Assembly (NCBI RefSeq): GCF_040605635.1
Contig: NZ_JBEXDG010000038.1
Location: 1-64,000 of the forward strand
Direction of reading: 5' to 3'
Length of the DNA: 64,000 bases
Source: Dactylosporangium sp040605635
Lineage (GTDB): Bacteria; Actinomycetota; Actinomycetes; Mycobacteriales; Micromonosporaceae
Positions 14,847 to 23,841 of the stretch are shown here, piece after piece (position 1 is the first letter of the stretch; the number at the start of each line of letters is the position of its first letter). The translations under genes were made by a program, and so were the position numbers. The notes beneath the pieces are model-generated. The model was not told where the DNA came from. It saw nothing but the letters and a program-made list of their open reading frames with translations, and did not search any database.

Positions 14847-17800
14847 TCAGGTCACCACCCTCAGGTCGTGGATCAGTTCGGAGAAGACGACCGGCGGCAG
14901 GGTGCCGAAGGTGCGGTCGCCGGCGCGGCCGAGCACAAGGTCGGCGACCGTCTGCGGCGGGGCGCTGTCGACGGTGTCCGACGCGTGCCAGCCGGGGTCG
15001 GTGTTGAGGACCGCGTGGACGCCGCCCCCGATCGGCTTGGCCATCTGCACGGAGGCGTCATACCAGCGGGTCCAGCCGTGGCGCTCGAGTCCGCGCAGCA
15101 CCGCATACGTCACCTTCCGCCCCTCGAACCGGTCGATCGCGCGGGCGGACCGCTCCCCGTCGGTGATGTGGTGCGCGGGTCGGCCGAGCTGCTCGAACGG
15201 CTGGAGCAGCTCATAGTCCGCGAAGACCTCCGCCCACCCGGTGAGCGTGCCCTCGGGGAACTCGAGCGGATGCAGGACACCGACCGTCGCACCGGGCGGC
15301 AAGGTCACCGGCTCGTCCGCGACGTCGGCCAGGGTCCCGTCCTCAGCGACCCGCACCGTAGCGACCAACACCTGCTCGGCGGTGCGCGTGGCAGTGACCG
15401 GCGACGGACCGGCGACGGAGCCCTCCCCCGCGACGCGGGCGGCAGAAGCGTCGGCGGGACCGGCGAAGACGCCCCAGACCAGGCGGTGGGCGAGGTGGCT
15501 CATCCACGGGTGGGTGGCGAAGCGGTCGACGAAGATCGCGGCCGGGATACGACGGCCGGCGCACATGGCGCGCTCCAGCCTGGACACGTGCAGCGACGCC
15601 GAGGCGCGGGCCTCCCTGCGCAGCGCGGTGATGCGGTCCTTGGCCTTCTTGTGGCGCTGCTTGTCCTCGCCGCGGGCCGGCTTGGGCAGGTCGGCGTGGA
15701 TGCGGCCGGCGGCGTCGCGGACGACGGGCAGGAGCTGGTGGTCGAAGACGATCCGGAACGTGCCGGCGTCGGTGTCGACCGTGCCGCTGTCGTCGTCGAG
15801 GCCGAGGGTCGGCACGAGCCGGTCGGCGAGCTCGTCGGAGGTGAGGCCGCGCAGGTCGGCGATCGCCTCGATGTGCTGGCCGGCGACGCTCTTGAACACG
15901 GGGAACCTGGACTTCTCGGCGAGCAGGTTGAGCTCGATGAGCGCGGCGTCGGTGCCGCGGTGCCGCAGGGCGTCGAGGGCGGCCTGCGCGCGGGCGCTCG
16001 CGCCCTGGCCGGGCCACTGCTTGGCGAGGGAGGCGAGCCGGCGGGCGCCGGCGTCGTCGCCGATGAGTCCGACGGCCTGCATGCACCAGCCGTCGGCGGC
16101 GGGCGCGCCGGCGGTGAGCCACCGCTCGAACAGCTCCAGCGCGAACGCGGCCCGTGACCGCGCCGTCCACGTGTCGCGGGCGGCGAGGACCGCGGGGTGC
16201 ACCTCGTCGGCGTCGCAGACGGCGAGCCTGGCCAGCAGGTGCTCGACCGCGCCGGCGTCAGCCACCGCGCCGCCCGCTGAGCCGGCCACCGCACCACCCG
16301 CTCCCGGGGCATGCGCCGACCCGCCTTCGATGGCGGCGATCAGCGGGGGCAGGGGTGTGTCCGTCACATACCTCGGCAGCTTCGACGTCGTGACCGGGTC
16401 CTGCTCCAGGAGGGTGACGAGGTCGGCGGCCCGCTCCCCCGCCTGTGCGAGCAGCAGCGGGCGGTGGCCCTGCGCGTCGAGATAGCGCAGGACCCGGCCT
16501 ACGGCGGCGTCCTTCGGCGTCGCCGACCACAGCGCGACGGCGCCCGCGGCGGCGTGCCGGGGGTGGCGCAGCAGCCAGGATCGGGCGGGACGGCGCAGCT
16601 TCTTGCCGGCGAACGCCCGCACGACCGGCGCGGTGAGCGCGACGTGACCGACCGGCTGGGCGGCCTGCAGCGCGGCCTCCACACTGGGCGGGTCGGCGAA
16701 CGCGGCGAGCAGCGGGGCGACGTGACCGACGCCGTGCCGGACGAGCAGCAAGGGCATGGCGGACCGCACCCAGTAGTAGTGCTGCTCGAAGCCGAGTGCG
16801 AAGAGCCGCTCGTGCGTCCACAGTGGAGCGAGCGCGAGCATGGGCAGCGTGGTCGGCAGCGCCCAGTGCTCGCGGTGCTCCAGCCACGCGGTCACCTGCG
16901 CGGTGCCGCACCGGCCGATCGGCACGCCGTCCCACGTCACCGTGTCCTCGGAGACGCCGAGCCGCTCCGCCGCTTCCCGCTCGGCCTCGCGCCAGCGCAG
17001 CGCGGGCTCGACCGGCACCGGCGGATCCAGCGGAACGGGGTGGGCGGCGGCGGGCGGCGTGTAGTCGCAGGGCACCCCTTCGGGGACGGTCGCCCCGGTC
17101 GACGGGTCACGGGCCGGCTCGAACGAGCCGGGGTCGGTCAGCGGGCCGAGGGTCGCCCACGGGTGCCCGGCCTGCCGCTCGCGCTGCAGCACCTCGCGGG
17201 CCGCGTCGTCGTCGATGTGGGCGAGCAGGCTGCACCACACGCCGTTGTGGTGGGCGTGGTCCTCGAACGGATACGACGGCTTCATCGCCGCCAGCACGGG
17301 ACCCGCGGCGGCACCGGCGATGTCCAGCACGCTCGCGAGGTGGATGCGGCCGCCGGACGTGCCGAAGAACTCCCACCGGACCCTGTCGTTGGCGCCGAGG
17401 AACTTCTCCAGCGTGCCGAGGTCACCGGCGGCGAGACCGGACGCATGGACATCGACGTTTCCGAATCTGCCGGTGTACCGCAGTGCCGCCCGATGCGCTG
17501 CGCGCTCCTCTTCACCGGATTCGGGGCCGACCGGCAGCAGGAACGTCGTGGCCCAGAACAGGTCCGCACGGAGGCCGCCCGTGTGCTCGGCCGCCTTGCG
17601 GTCGCGGACCTCCAGCAGCGCGTCCCGTGCCTGTGCATAGGTCGGCTCGTCGGCGAGGACCAGCAGCTCGCGGAGCCGGCCGGACACGCCGACGCCGACG
17701 TAAGGCAGCTCGACGTGCAACCCGCCGAGGATCCTGCGGCATCCCTCGACCAGGCCGTGCGTGGCGACGAGGAAGTCGGCGAGCCAGTCGTGCGCGGGGC

Positions 17801-18188
17801 CGGACAGATATTCGAACCGCGCCCGGCAGGCCTCGACCAGTGTGCGGTCTTCGGACGCGGCACCGACGCGATGGGCGGAATCCAGCAACCGCAGCCCCGT
17901 GGCACGCTCCGCCGCCAGGGCCGAAGTGACGAGCTCCCAGACCCTGGAAGGGGTGCCACGACCGCGGAGCGCCGCGTCCTCGGACCACACACCGCGGCGC
18001 AGACCCGCCCACGCCTCCTCCACGCTCGCGAGCGGCCTGACGCCGGTGGCGATCCCGCCGCGGCGCGGGTGCAGGACGGAACGCAGCCAGGTGCTGACCG
18101 CGACCCCGTCGCGCCACTCCAGCGGCTGCTGCGGCGGGGTCCAGTCGAGCGGGGCGGGAGACGCCTGGGGCGCGGTCCATGTCGTCAC
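14847..18188 (-). CDS. large DUF4132-domain protein, 1113 aa
   Basis: A cytosolic protein of 1113 residues from GTG 18188 (start VTTWTAPQASP; no strong ribosome site). The first 800 residues are helical, HEAT-like and Trp/Leu-rich with no catalytic motif I recognise. The C-terminal 250 residues match the DUF4132 pattern: LERAMCAGRRIPAAIFVDRFATHPWMSHLAHRLVWGVF, later VLHPLEFPEGTLTGWAEVFADYELLQPFEQLGRP. Relatives occur in molybdate-metabolism-labelled or WGR/MoxR-type loci, but no such partner is present here. Residues encoded at 16245-16325 form an Ala/Gly-rich loop made by a 24-bp in-frame duplication. The longer frame to 18602 overlaps the divergent VOC gene and is rejected. Confidence 0.7.
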   Translation of the reverse strand: MTTWTAPQASPAPLDWTPPQQPLEWRDGVAVSTWLRSVLHPRRGGIATGVRPLASVEEAWAGLRRGVWSEDAALRGRGTPSRVWELVTSALAAERATGLRLLDSAHRVGAASEDRTLVEACRARFEYLSGPAHDWLADFLVATHGLVEGCRRILGGLHVELPYVGVGVSGRLRELLVLADEPTYAQARDALLEVRDRKAAEHTGGLRADLFWATTFLLPVGPESGEEERAAHRAALRYTGRFGNVDVHASGLAAGDLGTLEKFLGANDRVRWEFFGTSGGRIHLASVLDIAGAAAGPVLAAMKPSYPFEDHAHHNGVWCSLLAHIDDDAAREVLQRERQAGHPWATLGPLTDPGSFEPARDPSTGATVPEGVPCDYTPPAAAHPVPLDPPVPVEPALRWREAEREAAERLGVSEDTVTWDGVPIGRCGTAQVTAWLEHREHWALPTTLPMLALAPLWTHERLFALGFEQHYYWVRSAMPLLLVRHGVGHVAPLLAAFADPPSVEAALQAAQPVGHVALTAPVVRAFAGKKLRRPARSWLLRHPRHAAAGAVALWSATPKDAAVGRVLRYLDAQGHRPLLLAQAGERAADLVTLLEQDPVTTSKLPRYVTDTPLPPLIAAIEGGSAHAPGAGGAVAGSAGGAVADAGAVEHLLARLAVCDADEVHPAVLAARDTWTARSRAAFALELFERWLTAGAPAADGWCMQAVGLIGDDAGARRLASLAKQWPGQGASARAQAALDALRHRGTDAALIELNLLAEKSRFPVFKSVAGQHIEAIADLRGLTSDELADRLVPTLGLDDDSGTVDTDAGTFRIVFDHQLLPVVRDAAGRIHADLPKPARGEDKQRHKKAKDRITALRREARASASLHVSRLERAMCAGRRIPAAIFVDRFATHPWMSHLAHRLVWGVFAGPADASAARVAGEGSVAGPSPVTATRTAEQVLVATVRVAEDGTLADVADEPVTLPPGATVGVLHPLEFPEGTLTGWAEVFADYELLQPFEQLGRPAHHITDGERSARAIDRFEGRKVTYAVLRGLERHGWTRWYDASVQMAKPIGGGVHAVLNTDPGWHASDTVDSAPPQTVADLVLGRAGDRTFGTLPPVVFSELIHDLRVVT
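16261..16308. repeat. 24-bp in-frame duplication inside the DUF4132 gene
   Basis: 16261-16284 and 16285-16308 are near copies (both begin GCCACCGCGCC/GCCACCGCACC). They encode consecutive Gly/Ala-rich octapeptides in a likely linker. Confidence 0.6.
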
Positions 18189-18311
18189 CGCGCCACCATA
18201 ACTACGACCACCGACAAAACTCGGCGGCGTTGATCGGCACTGTCCGCACCCCCGGAAAAGCGTCGTACCCGCGTGGTAGGAACAAGGCATCGAGAAAAAC
18301 GGGAGGGCACC

Positions 18312-18674
18312 ATGCTCACGGATTCCAAGGCGTTCAGCGGGTTCTCGGCCGGCGACATCCCGGCCGTCAAGCAGTTCTACGGTGAGACGCTCGGCCTGAA
18401 GGTCGACGAGGAGCACGGCATGCTGCACCTGCGTCTCGCCGGGGACAAGGACGTGCTGATCTACCCCAAGCCCGGCCACGAGCCGGCGACGTTCACCGTG
18501 CTCAACTTCCCGGTCGAGGACATCGAGGCCACCGTCGACGAGCTGGCCTCGCGGGGTGTGCGGTTCGAGCGATATGAGACGACCGACGACAAAGGCATCC
18601 ACCGCGCCGGCGGACCGCTGATCGCCTGGTTCCGCGACCCGGCGGGCAACATCCTGTCAGTCCTGCAACAGTGA
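18312..18674 (+). CDS. VOC-superfamily (glyoxalase/bleomycin-resistance fold) protein
   Basis: A 120-residue single VOC unit: AKDI-like opening (GFSAGDIPAVKQFYGETLGLKVDEEHG), two beta-alpha-beta-beta-beta modules, and a C-terminal WFRDPAGNILSVLQQ typical of the fold. Two such modules make a metal-binding or ligand-binding dimer. The ATG at 18312 has GGGAGGG upstream; the frame opens earlier but without support. The sigma-factor gene begins 5 bp after its stop, so they form an operon, and the VOC protein may be a sensor or effector of that sigma system. Confidence 0.85.
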   Translation: MLTDSKAFSGFSAGDIPAVKQFYGETLGLKVDEEHGMLHLRLAGDKDVLIYPKPGHEPATFTVLNFPVEDIEATVDELASRGVRFERYETTDDKGIHRAGGPLIAWFRDPAGNILSVLQQ

Positions 18675-18678
18675 TCGC

Positions 18679-19551
18679 ATGGCCGCGGCTGACGTGTTCG
18701 ACGAGCATCGCGGGCGGCTGAACGCCGTCGCCTATCGGGTGCTCGGCCGGGTCGGCGACGTCGAGGACGTCGTGCAGGACGCGTGGCTGCGGTGGAGCAC
18801 CGTCGATCCGGCGACGGTCGGCGACCCTGAGGCGTATCTGGTCAGGGTGACGACCCGGCTGGCGATCGACCGGCTGCGCAGCGCGCAGGCTCGCCGGGAG
18901 CACTACGTCGGGCCGTGGCTGCCTGAGCCACTGCTGACCAGCCCCGACGTCGCGGAGCGGGTAGCCCTCGCCGACTCCGTTTCCACGGCGATGCTGCTGG
19001 TGCTGGAGTCGCTGACGCCGCTGGAGCGAGCGGTGTTCGTGTTGCGCGAGGCGTTCGGGTATTCGCACGCGGAGATCGCCTCGTTCGTCGGACGCAGCGA
19101 GGTCTCGGTCCGCCAGACCGCGGCACGGGCCCGGGCGCACGTGGAGGAGCACCGCGTCCGGTATGACACGGACCTGGCGACCAGGGCCGAGGTCACCGAG
19201 CGGTTCCTGGCCGCGTGCGCCGGTGGCGACCTGCGCAAACTGGTCGAGGTCCTCGCACCCGGCGTCGAGCTCGTCAGCGACGGCGGCGGGCTGGCCCCCG
19301 CGCCACGCAAGGTCATCACGGGGCTGGAGCTCGTGGCGAAGGCGCTGCTCACGTTCGCCGGGCGGCTGCCGGAGGCGCCGAGCATCAGCCTCGCGCAGCT
19401 CAACGGCGGCCCGGCGATCGTGGTGTATTCCGCCGGCACACCGGCGGTGGCGGTGTTCCTGCACCTCGTCGACGGTCTGGTCCGGTCGATCCACCTGATC
19501 AGCAATCCGGAAAAGCTGTCCGGCGTCCCGCCGATGCCGCCGGCCAGCTAG
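18679..19551 (+). CDS. sigJ: ECF41-type RNA polymerase sigma factor (SigJ-like) with SnoaL-like C-terminal domain
   Basis: A 290-residue extracytoplasmic-function sigma factor. Region 2 reads FDEHRGRLNAVAYRVLGRVGDVEDVVQDAWLRW; region 4 reads LTPLERAVFVLREAFGYSHAEIASFVGRSEVSVRQTAARAR. A SnoaL-like domain follows (residues about 170-280), starting with TERFLAACAGGDLRKLVEVLAPGVELVSDGGG. In the ECF41 family this extension replaces an anti-sigma factor and tunes activity. It lacks its own ribosome site and is probably coupled to the VOC gene 5 bp upstream. ECF41 genes usually lie next to a carboxymuconolactone decarboxylase, oxidoreductase or epimerase gene that they control; an oxidoreductase gene follows at 20054 beyond the repeat array. 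Confidence 0.88.
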   Translation: MAAADVFDEHRGRLNAVAYRVLGRVGDVEDVVQDAWLRWSTVDPATVGDPEAYLVRVTTRLAIDRLRSAQARREHYVGPWLPEPLLTSPDVAERVALADSVSTAMLLVLESLTPLERAVFVLREAFGYSHAEIASFVGRSEVSVRQTAARARAHVEEHRVRYDTDLATRAEVTERFLAACAGGDLRKLVEVLAPGVELVSDGGGLAPAPRKVITGLELVAKALLTFAGRLPEAPSISLAQLNGGPAIVVYSAGTPAVAVFLHLVDGLVRSIHLISNPEKLSGVPPMPPAS

Positions 19552-20053
19552 GGACGACACCGAGGGCGGCCGACCCGCACGCCGCAGTCCGGAGCGACAG
19601 TCGCCGTGTGCCGGGGCTGAACCCCCGCACAGGGAGGCACCGCACGCCGCAGTCCGGGGGCGACGATCGCCGTACGCCGGGACTGGACCGGCCGCACGGG
19701 GAGACACCGCCGGCGGTCGGCCCGCACGCGGCAGTCCGAGGGGCGACGATCGCCATGCGCCGGGACTGAACCGGCCGCACAGGGAGGCACCGCACCCCGC
19801 AGTCCGGGGGCGACGATCGCCGTACGCCGGGACTGGACCGGCCACACAGGGAAGACACCGCACGCCGCCGGCCCGCACGCCGCAGTCCGAGGGTGACGGT
19901 CGCCGTGCGCCGGGGCTGGACCGCCGAACGTCCGTGCCCTGCCGGAGGGGTGAGCGGGGTCACTGCCGGGGCGGCTCACGGAATGCGGGGGTGGCTCGTC
20001 CTGGGGGTGACGCGGCCTGACAGAGGGCCCGCGCGGCGGGAAGGGAGCCGGCC
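19552..20053. other. 502-bp intergenic stretch dominated by repeats
   Basis: It contains the degenerate array, then about 110 bp of G-rich DNA leading to the ribosome site GGGAAGGGAG before 20054. No promoter is obvious. Confidence 0.5.
19575..19935. repeat. degenerate tandem array with alternating 65/82-bp spacing
   Basis: The core GCAGTCC recurs at 19584, 19649, 19731, 19799 and 19882 (spacings 65, 82, 68, 83), each followed by GAGCGACAGTCGCC-, GGGGCGACGATCGCC- or similar and then CGCCGGGACTG. The long and short units differ by about 17 bp. No plausible gene covers it; frames on both strands are Arg/Pro-rich. Confidence 0.75.
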
Positions 20054-21199
20054 ATGCACCGGATTGTTGTTCTAGGGGCCGGGTACACCGGGATGATCGC
20101 GGCCGTTCGGGTTGCCCGGCGGAGCCGGCGGGGCGGGCTCGGGGCGGCGGTGACGTTGGTCAATCCTGGGGAGCGGTTTGTCGAGCGGTTGAGGATGCAT
20201 CAGACGGCCACCGGGCAGGGGCTCGCCGTGGTGCGGATTCCGGAGTTGTTGCGGGGCACAGGGATCGAGTTCGTGCAGGGGTGGGCTGAGCGGATCGACC
20301 CGGTGCGGCGGGAGGTGGGCGTCGGGGGGCGCGTCATCGGGTACGACACGCTGATCTTCGCGATCGGGAGTGTCGCCGACACGGAGGCGGTGCCGGGGGC
20401 GGGAGTGCACGCGTACACGTTGAACTCCGTCGGGTCGGCGGGGAGGCTGGCGGAGGTCCTCGCGGCGAAGGGCGGCGCCACGGTCGCCGTTGTCGGCGGT
20501 GGGCTCACCGGGGTCGAGGCCGCCGCTGAGATCGCCGAGCGGCATCCGGCTGCGCGGGTCGTGCTGCTCAGCCGGGACGTGCCGGGGCCGTCGATGGTGC
20601 CGGGGGCGAGGGCGCATCTGGAGAAGGCGTTGTGGCGGCTCGGGGTTGAGGTACGGACCGGGGTCGAGGTCACGAAGGTGCTGCCGGACGGGGTCGAGCT
20701 GGCCGGGGGTGAGGTGGTGAGCGCCGACGCGACGCTCTGGACCACCGGCACCACCGGGTCGGCGATCGCCGCCGAGGCCGGGCTGGAGGTGGACGGGCGC
20801 GGGAGGATCGTCGTCGATCAGGCGCTGCGGTCGGTGTCGCATCCGGATGTGGTTGCGATCGGGGACGCGGCGGCGATCCGGCAGCCGTGGGGCATGGTTC
20901 ACGGCACGTGTCAGAGCGGCATCCCGAGCGGCGCGTACGCGGCGGACAGCATCGCGCGGGTCCTCGCGGGCAAGGCGGCGAAACCGTTCCGGTTCGGCTA
21001 CATCCACCAGCCGGTGTCGCTCGGGCGCAAGGACGCCGTCATCCAGTTCACGCGCGCCGACGACAGCCCGCGCCGGTGGTTCCTCAAGGGGCGGGCGGCG
21101 GTCGTCTACAAGGAGCTGGTGACGAGGAGCCCGCTGCCGGCGTACCGGCTGTCGAAGCGCCTCACCGTCCCCGCCGCGGCGCTCTCGTCCCGCGGATGA
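20054..21199 (+). CDS. NDH-2-like NAD(P)H:quinone/FAD oxidoreductase
   Basis: A 381-residue pyridine-nucleotide-disulphide-oxidoreductase-type flavoprotein. The N-terminal FAD motif is IVVLGAGYTGMIAAVRVA; the second Rossmann motif for NAD(P)H is VAVVGGGLTGVEAAAEIAER (about residues 142-161); the FAD-binding ATG-like segment is SHPDVVAIGDAAAI near residue 265-278. The C-terminal tail is basic and could lie on the membrane, as in type II NADH dehydrogenases. No redox-active CxxC pair is present. Codons use G in the third position even more heavily than neighbours. The ATG follows GGGAAGGGAG. It may be the output of the ECF41 sigma factor upstream (inference). Confidence 0.8.
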   Translation: MHRIVVLGAGYTGMIAAVRVARRSRRGGLGAAVTLVNPGERFVERLRMHQTATGQGLAVVRIPELLRGTGIEFVQGWAERIDPVRREVGVGGRVIGYDTLIFAIGSVADTEAVPGAGVHAYTLNSVGSAGRLAEVLAAKGGATVAVVGGGLTGVEAAAEIAERHPAARVVLLSRDVPGPSMVPGARAHLEKALWRLGVEVRTGVEVTKVLPDGVELAGGEVVSADATLWTTGTTGSAIAAEAGLEVDGRGRIVVDQALRSVSHPDVVAIGDAAAIRQPWGMVHGTCQSGIPSGAYAADSIARVLAGKAAKPFRFGYIHQPVSLGRKDAVIQFTRADDSPRRWFLKGRAAVVYKELVTRSPLPAYRLSKRLTVPAAALSSRG

Positions 21200-21516
21200 C
21201 CAACAGAAAGAGGACCTGCGGACAAGGGACCGAGGAAAAGGCCCCGCGGGGAAAAGGCCCGCGGAAGGAGTCCGCAGGGCAGGCAACGCGGGAGGAGAGC
21301 GCCGTGGAGAGGGGGTGGGGCCTCGGACGAGGTGCGCCTCGGGGAGGGCTGCGAAGAAGATGCGAAAGGGCGAGACAAACCCTCGGGACAAGCCCCCGGA
21401 CGAGCCCCCGGACGAGGGCTCCGAGTACGGCGGCTGGGGCGTCGACCTCGGCAGCGGAGACGCGGCAAGCCGGGCAAGCGCTCGGACACGCCGCAGGCAA
21501 CAGGCTCGAAGCAGGG
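21200..21516. other. 317-bp low-complexity intergenic stretch
   Basis: Purine-rich on the plus strand, with short imperfect repeats of the type GGAAAAGGCCCGCGG around 21235-21270. Frames on both strands are Pro/Arg-rich and unsupported. The adjoining genes converge (20054-21199 and 21517-23841), so termination signals may lie here, but no clean hairpin was found. Confidence 0.45.
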
Positions 21517-23841
21517 CTACTCCGTGTGCAGCACCTCGGCGATGGTGAGGCGGGCGGCGGCGCGGGCCGGGATGAGGGCGCCGAGGACGGCGATGAGGAT
21601 GCCGGCGCAGGTGAGGAGGAGCAGGGTCGTCGGGTGCCAGACGTGCAGCATGGCCGTGGGGAGGTCGACCTTCGCGGCGGCGCTGGTCATCGGCAGGACG
21701 ACGCGGTGGGCGACGACGCCCGCGGGGACGCCGATGAGGCCGCCGGCGAGGCCGAGGGCGGCCATCGACGTGACGGTCATGACGACGACCTGGCGGGGGG
21801 TCATGCCGATGGACTTGAGCATGCCGAGGTCGCGGCGGCGTTCGCGGACGTTGAGGACGACGGTGTTGAAGACGCTGAGGGCGGCGACGGTGCCGAGCAT
21901 CAGCGACAGCGCGGTCGACAGGCTGATCATGGCGACCGTGAAGGGGTTGACGCCCGAGTTGTCCCAGGCGTTGAGGCCGGGGTCGGCGGCGCGGACCGAG
22001 GCGAGGTAGGACTGGATGGTCGTGCCGGGGGTGAGGGAGACCTCGTAGAGGACCTCGTGGTTGGCGATCGCGCGGTCCGGTGCGATCCGCTGGAGGGTCT
22101 CCCAGGAGGTGAGGAGCGCCGGGGTGCCCGGGCCGCCGTTGATGCTCTCGCCGACGACAGTGAGCTCGGCGCGGTGGCCGTCGAGCTCGAGGGTGAGCCG
22201 GTCGCCGACCTTGATGCCGCGCTCGTGCTGGAGCCTGGACGGCACGACCGCCTCGCCGGGTGCCCGCAGCCAGCGGCCCTCGACGAGGCCGGCCTGGAAG
22301 CCCATCTCGTCGCGGTCGCCGCGCAGGAAGTCGACGGGGATCGGCTGGGTCTGGCCGGCGACGGCGAAGTCGGCGCCGAGCTCGGCGGTCACGTGGCGGG
22401 TGCCGGGCAGTGACCGCAGCAGCCGCTCGATCTCCTCGTCGGTGCGGGTCGTCACGCCCTGCTGGAACGCCGGGTTGAGGGGGCGGACCGCGACGGGGGC
22501 GTCGTCGTTGCGGTCGGCGATGTCGGAGAACAGCGAGACGGACGTGGTGAGCCCGCTCGCGAACGTCACGGTCGTCACGCCGAGCACGACCGCGGCGACG
22601 GTGAGGGCGGTGCGGGCCGGGCGGGCGAACGGCAGGCCGAGCCCGAGGCTCACCGCGCGGGGCAGCCGGACCCCGCTGAGCCACCGCTGCGCCCGCAGCC
22701 CCCGGCCGCTGCGGGGGGCGCTGCCGGCGCTGATCGCCTCGGCGGCCGCCAGGCTGCGGGCGCGCAGCGCCGGGAGCAGCGCGGCGAGCAGGACGACGAC
22801 CAGGATCCCGGTGAGGGCAGCGAGCCCGGTGCCGAGCCCGTCGCCGACGTCGCCGCTGAAGCCGAGGCCCATGAACGCGCTGGTCAGCAGCGGGCGGGAG
22901 GCGAACTCGCCCGCGGCCGCGCCGAGGACGCCGCCGACGAGGGCCGGGACCGACACCATCGTCAGGTAGACGCCGACGACCTGGGCGGGGGTGAAGCCGA
23001 TGGCCTTGAGGACGCCGATGTGGCGATACCCGGAGACGACCGCCCCGGTGACGACGTTGGCCACGACGAGGACGGCGACGAGCAGCCCGAGCAGCCCGAA
23101 GACGACCAGGAACGGCACGTAGGCGCCGGGACCGGCCGCGACCGCCTCCTTGATCACCAGATAGTCGGTGGCCGCGAGCAGGCCGGCGCGCGGCAGGCCG
23201 GCGGTGAAGGTCGTGACGGCCTGCTCGCCGGGGTCGCCGGGCAGCCGGTACAGCATCTGCACGGCGGTCGGGTGCAGCGCCGCCATCTGGGCCGGGGCGA
23301 CCCACAGGTCGGCGGTCTGGCCGACGCTGTAGGCGAAGCCGACGACCGTGAGCGGCGGCGCGTCGCGCAGGTGGATGACGGTGCCGAGCTCCGTGCGGCC
23401 GCGGAAGCCGGGTGGCGGTGGCTGGTCGGCGACGACGACCTCGCCGGGCGCGGTCGCCCAGCGGCCCTGCCAGAGGTCGACGCGGTCGACCGGACCGGCT
23501 GGGTCGGCGCGGCCGACGACGGTGACCGGGCCGGCGAGATAGACCGGGTCGACGTCCGGCGGCGCGGTCAGCCGCGCCTGCTCGAACGGTCCGGCGGAGA
23601 CGGCGGCGCCGGCGGCACCGGCGGCACCGGCCGGAGCGGAGCCGGGCTCATAGACGGCCACGACGTGGGGGCCGGCCTGCTCGGCGAAGACCCGCTCGAA
23701 CGGCGCCGACGACGCGTCCAGCAGCCGCAGCGCGACCACGATCGTCGCGGTGGAGAACAGGACGACCAGCCCGATGACGGACGTCTGCAGCCTGCGCCGG
23801 CGCACCGCGGCCCGCGACGCCCGCCAGACCGCGCTCACCAC
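21517..23841 (-). CDS. FtsX-like ABC transporter permease
   Basis: A 774-residue permease with two FtsX/MacB units. An N-terminal transmembrane helix (VIGLVVLFSTATIVVALRLL) is followed by a large periplasmic-type domain and a first block of three helices with the FtsX motif GVLKAIGFTPAQVVGVY. A second unit repeats this: helix near residue 410-430, extracytoplasmic domain, then helices with LGMLKSIGMTPRQVVVMTVTS. It works with the ATPase whose gene overlaps it by 7 bp. Residues about 65-85 (GSAPAGAAGAAGAAVSAG) are a repeat-derived insertion. Such pairs export peptides or lipids, or work in cell-envelope stress. The divergent two-component genes suggest drug- or stress-induced expression. Confidence 0.88.
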   Translation of the reverse strand: MVSAVWRASRAAVRRRRLQTSVIGLVVLFSTATIVVALRLLDASSAPFERVFAEQAGPHVVAVYEPGSAPAGAAGAAGAAVSAGPFEQARLTAPPDVDPVYLAGPVTVVGRADPAGPVDRVDLWQGRWATAPGEVVVADQPPPPGFRGRTELGTVIHLRDAPPLTVVGFAYSVGQTADLWVAPAQMAALHPTAVQMLYRLPGDPGEQAVTTFTAGLPRAGLLAATDYLVIKEAVAAGPGAYVPFLVVFGLLGLLVAVLVVANVVTGAVVSGYRHIGVLKAIGFTPAQVVGVYLTMVSVPALVGGVLGAAAGEFASRPLLTSAFMGLGFSGDVGDGLGTGLAALTGILVVVLLAALLPALRARSLAAAEAISAGSAPRSGRGLRAQRWLSGVRLPRAVSLGLGLPFARPARTALTVAAVVLGVTTVTFASGLTTSVSLFSDIADRNDDAPVAVRPLNPAFQQGVTTRTDEEIERLLRSLPGTRHVTAELGADFAVAGQTQPIPVDFLRGDRDEMGFQAGLVEGRWLRAPGEAVVPSRLQHERGIKVGDRLTLELDGHRAELTVVGESINGGPGTPALLTSWETLQRIAPDRAIANHEVLYEVSLTPGTTIQSYLASVRAADPGLNAWDNSGVNPFTVAMISLSTALSLMLGTVAALSVFNTVVLNVRERRRDLGMLKSIGMTPRQVVVMTVTSMAALGLAGGLIGVPAGVVAHRVVLPMTSAAAKVDLPTAMLHVWHPTTLLLLTCAGILIAVLGALIPARAAARLTIAEVLHTE
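23604..23634. repeat. 9-bp in-frame repeat in the permease gene
   Basis: GCCGGCGGCACCGGCGGCACCGG repeats 9-bp units and encodes the Gly/Ala run GAAGAAGAA in the extracytoplasmic domain of the permease. Confidence 0.5.

Noticed and set aside
20072..23305. A 1077-codon open frame on the minus strand
   Set aside because: It spans the flavoprotein gene antisense and the permease gene in another frame; the product is an Arg/Pro-rich artefact of GC bias.
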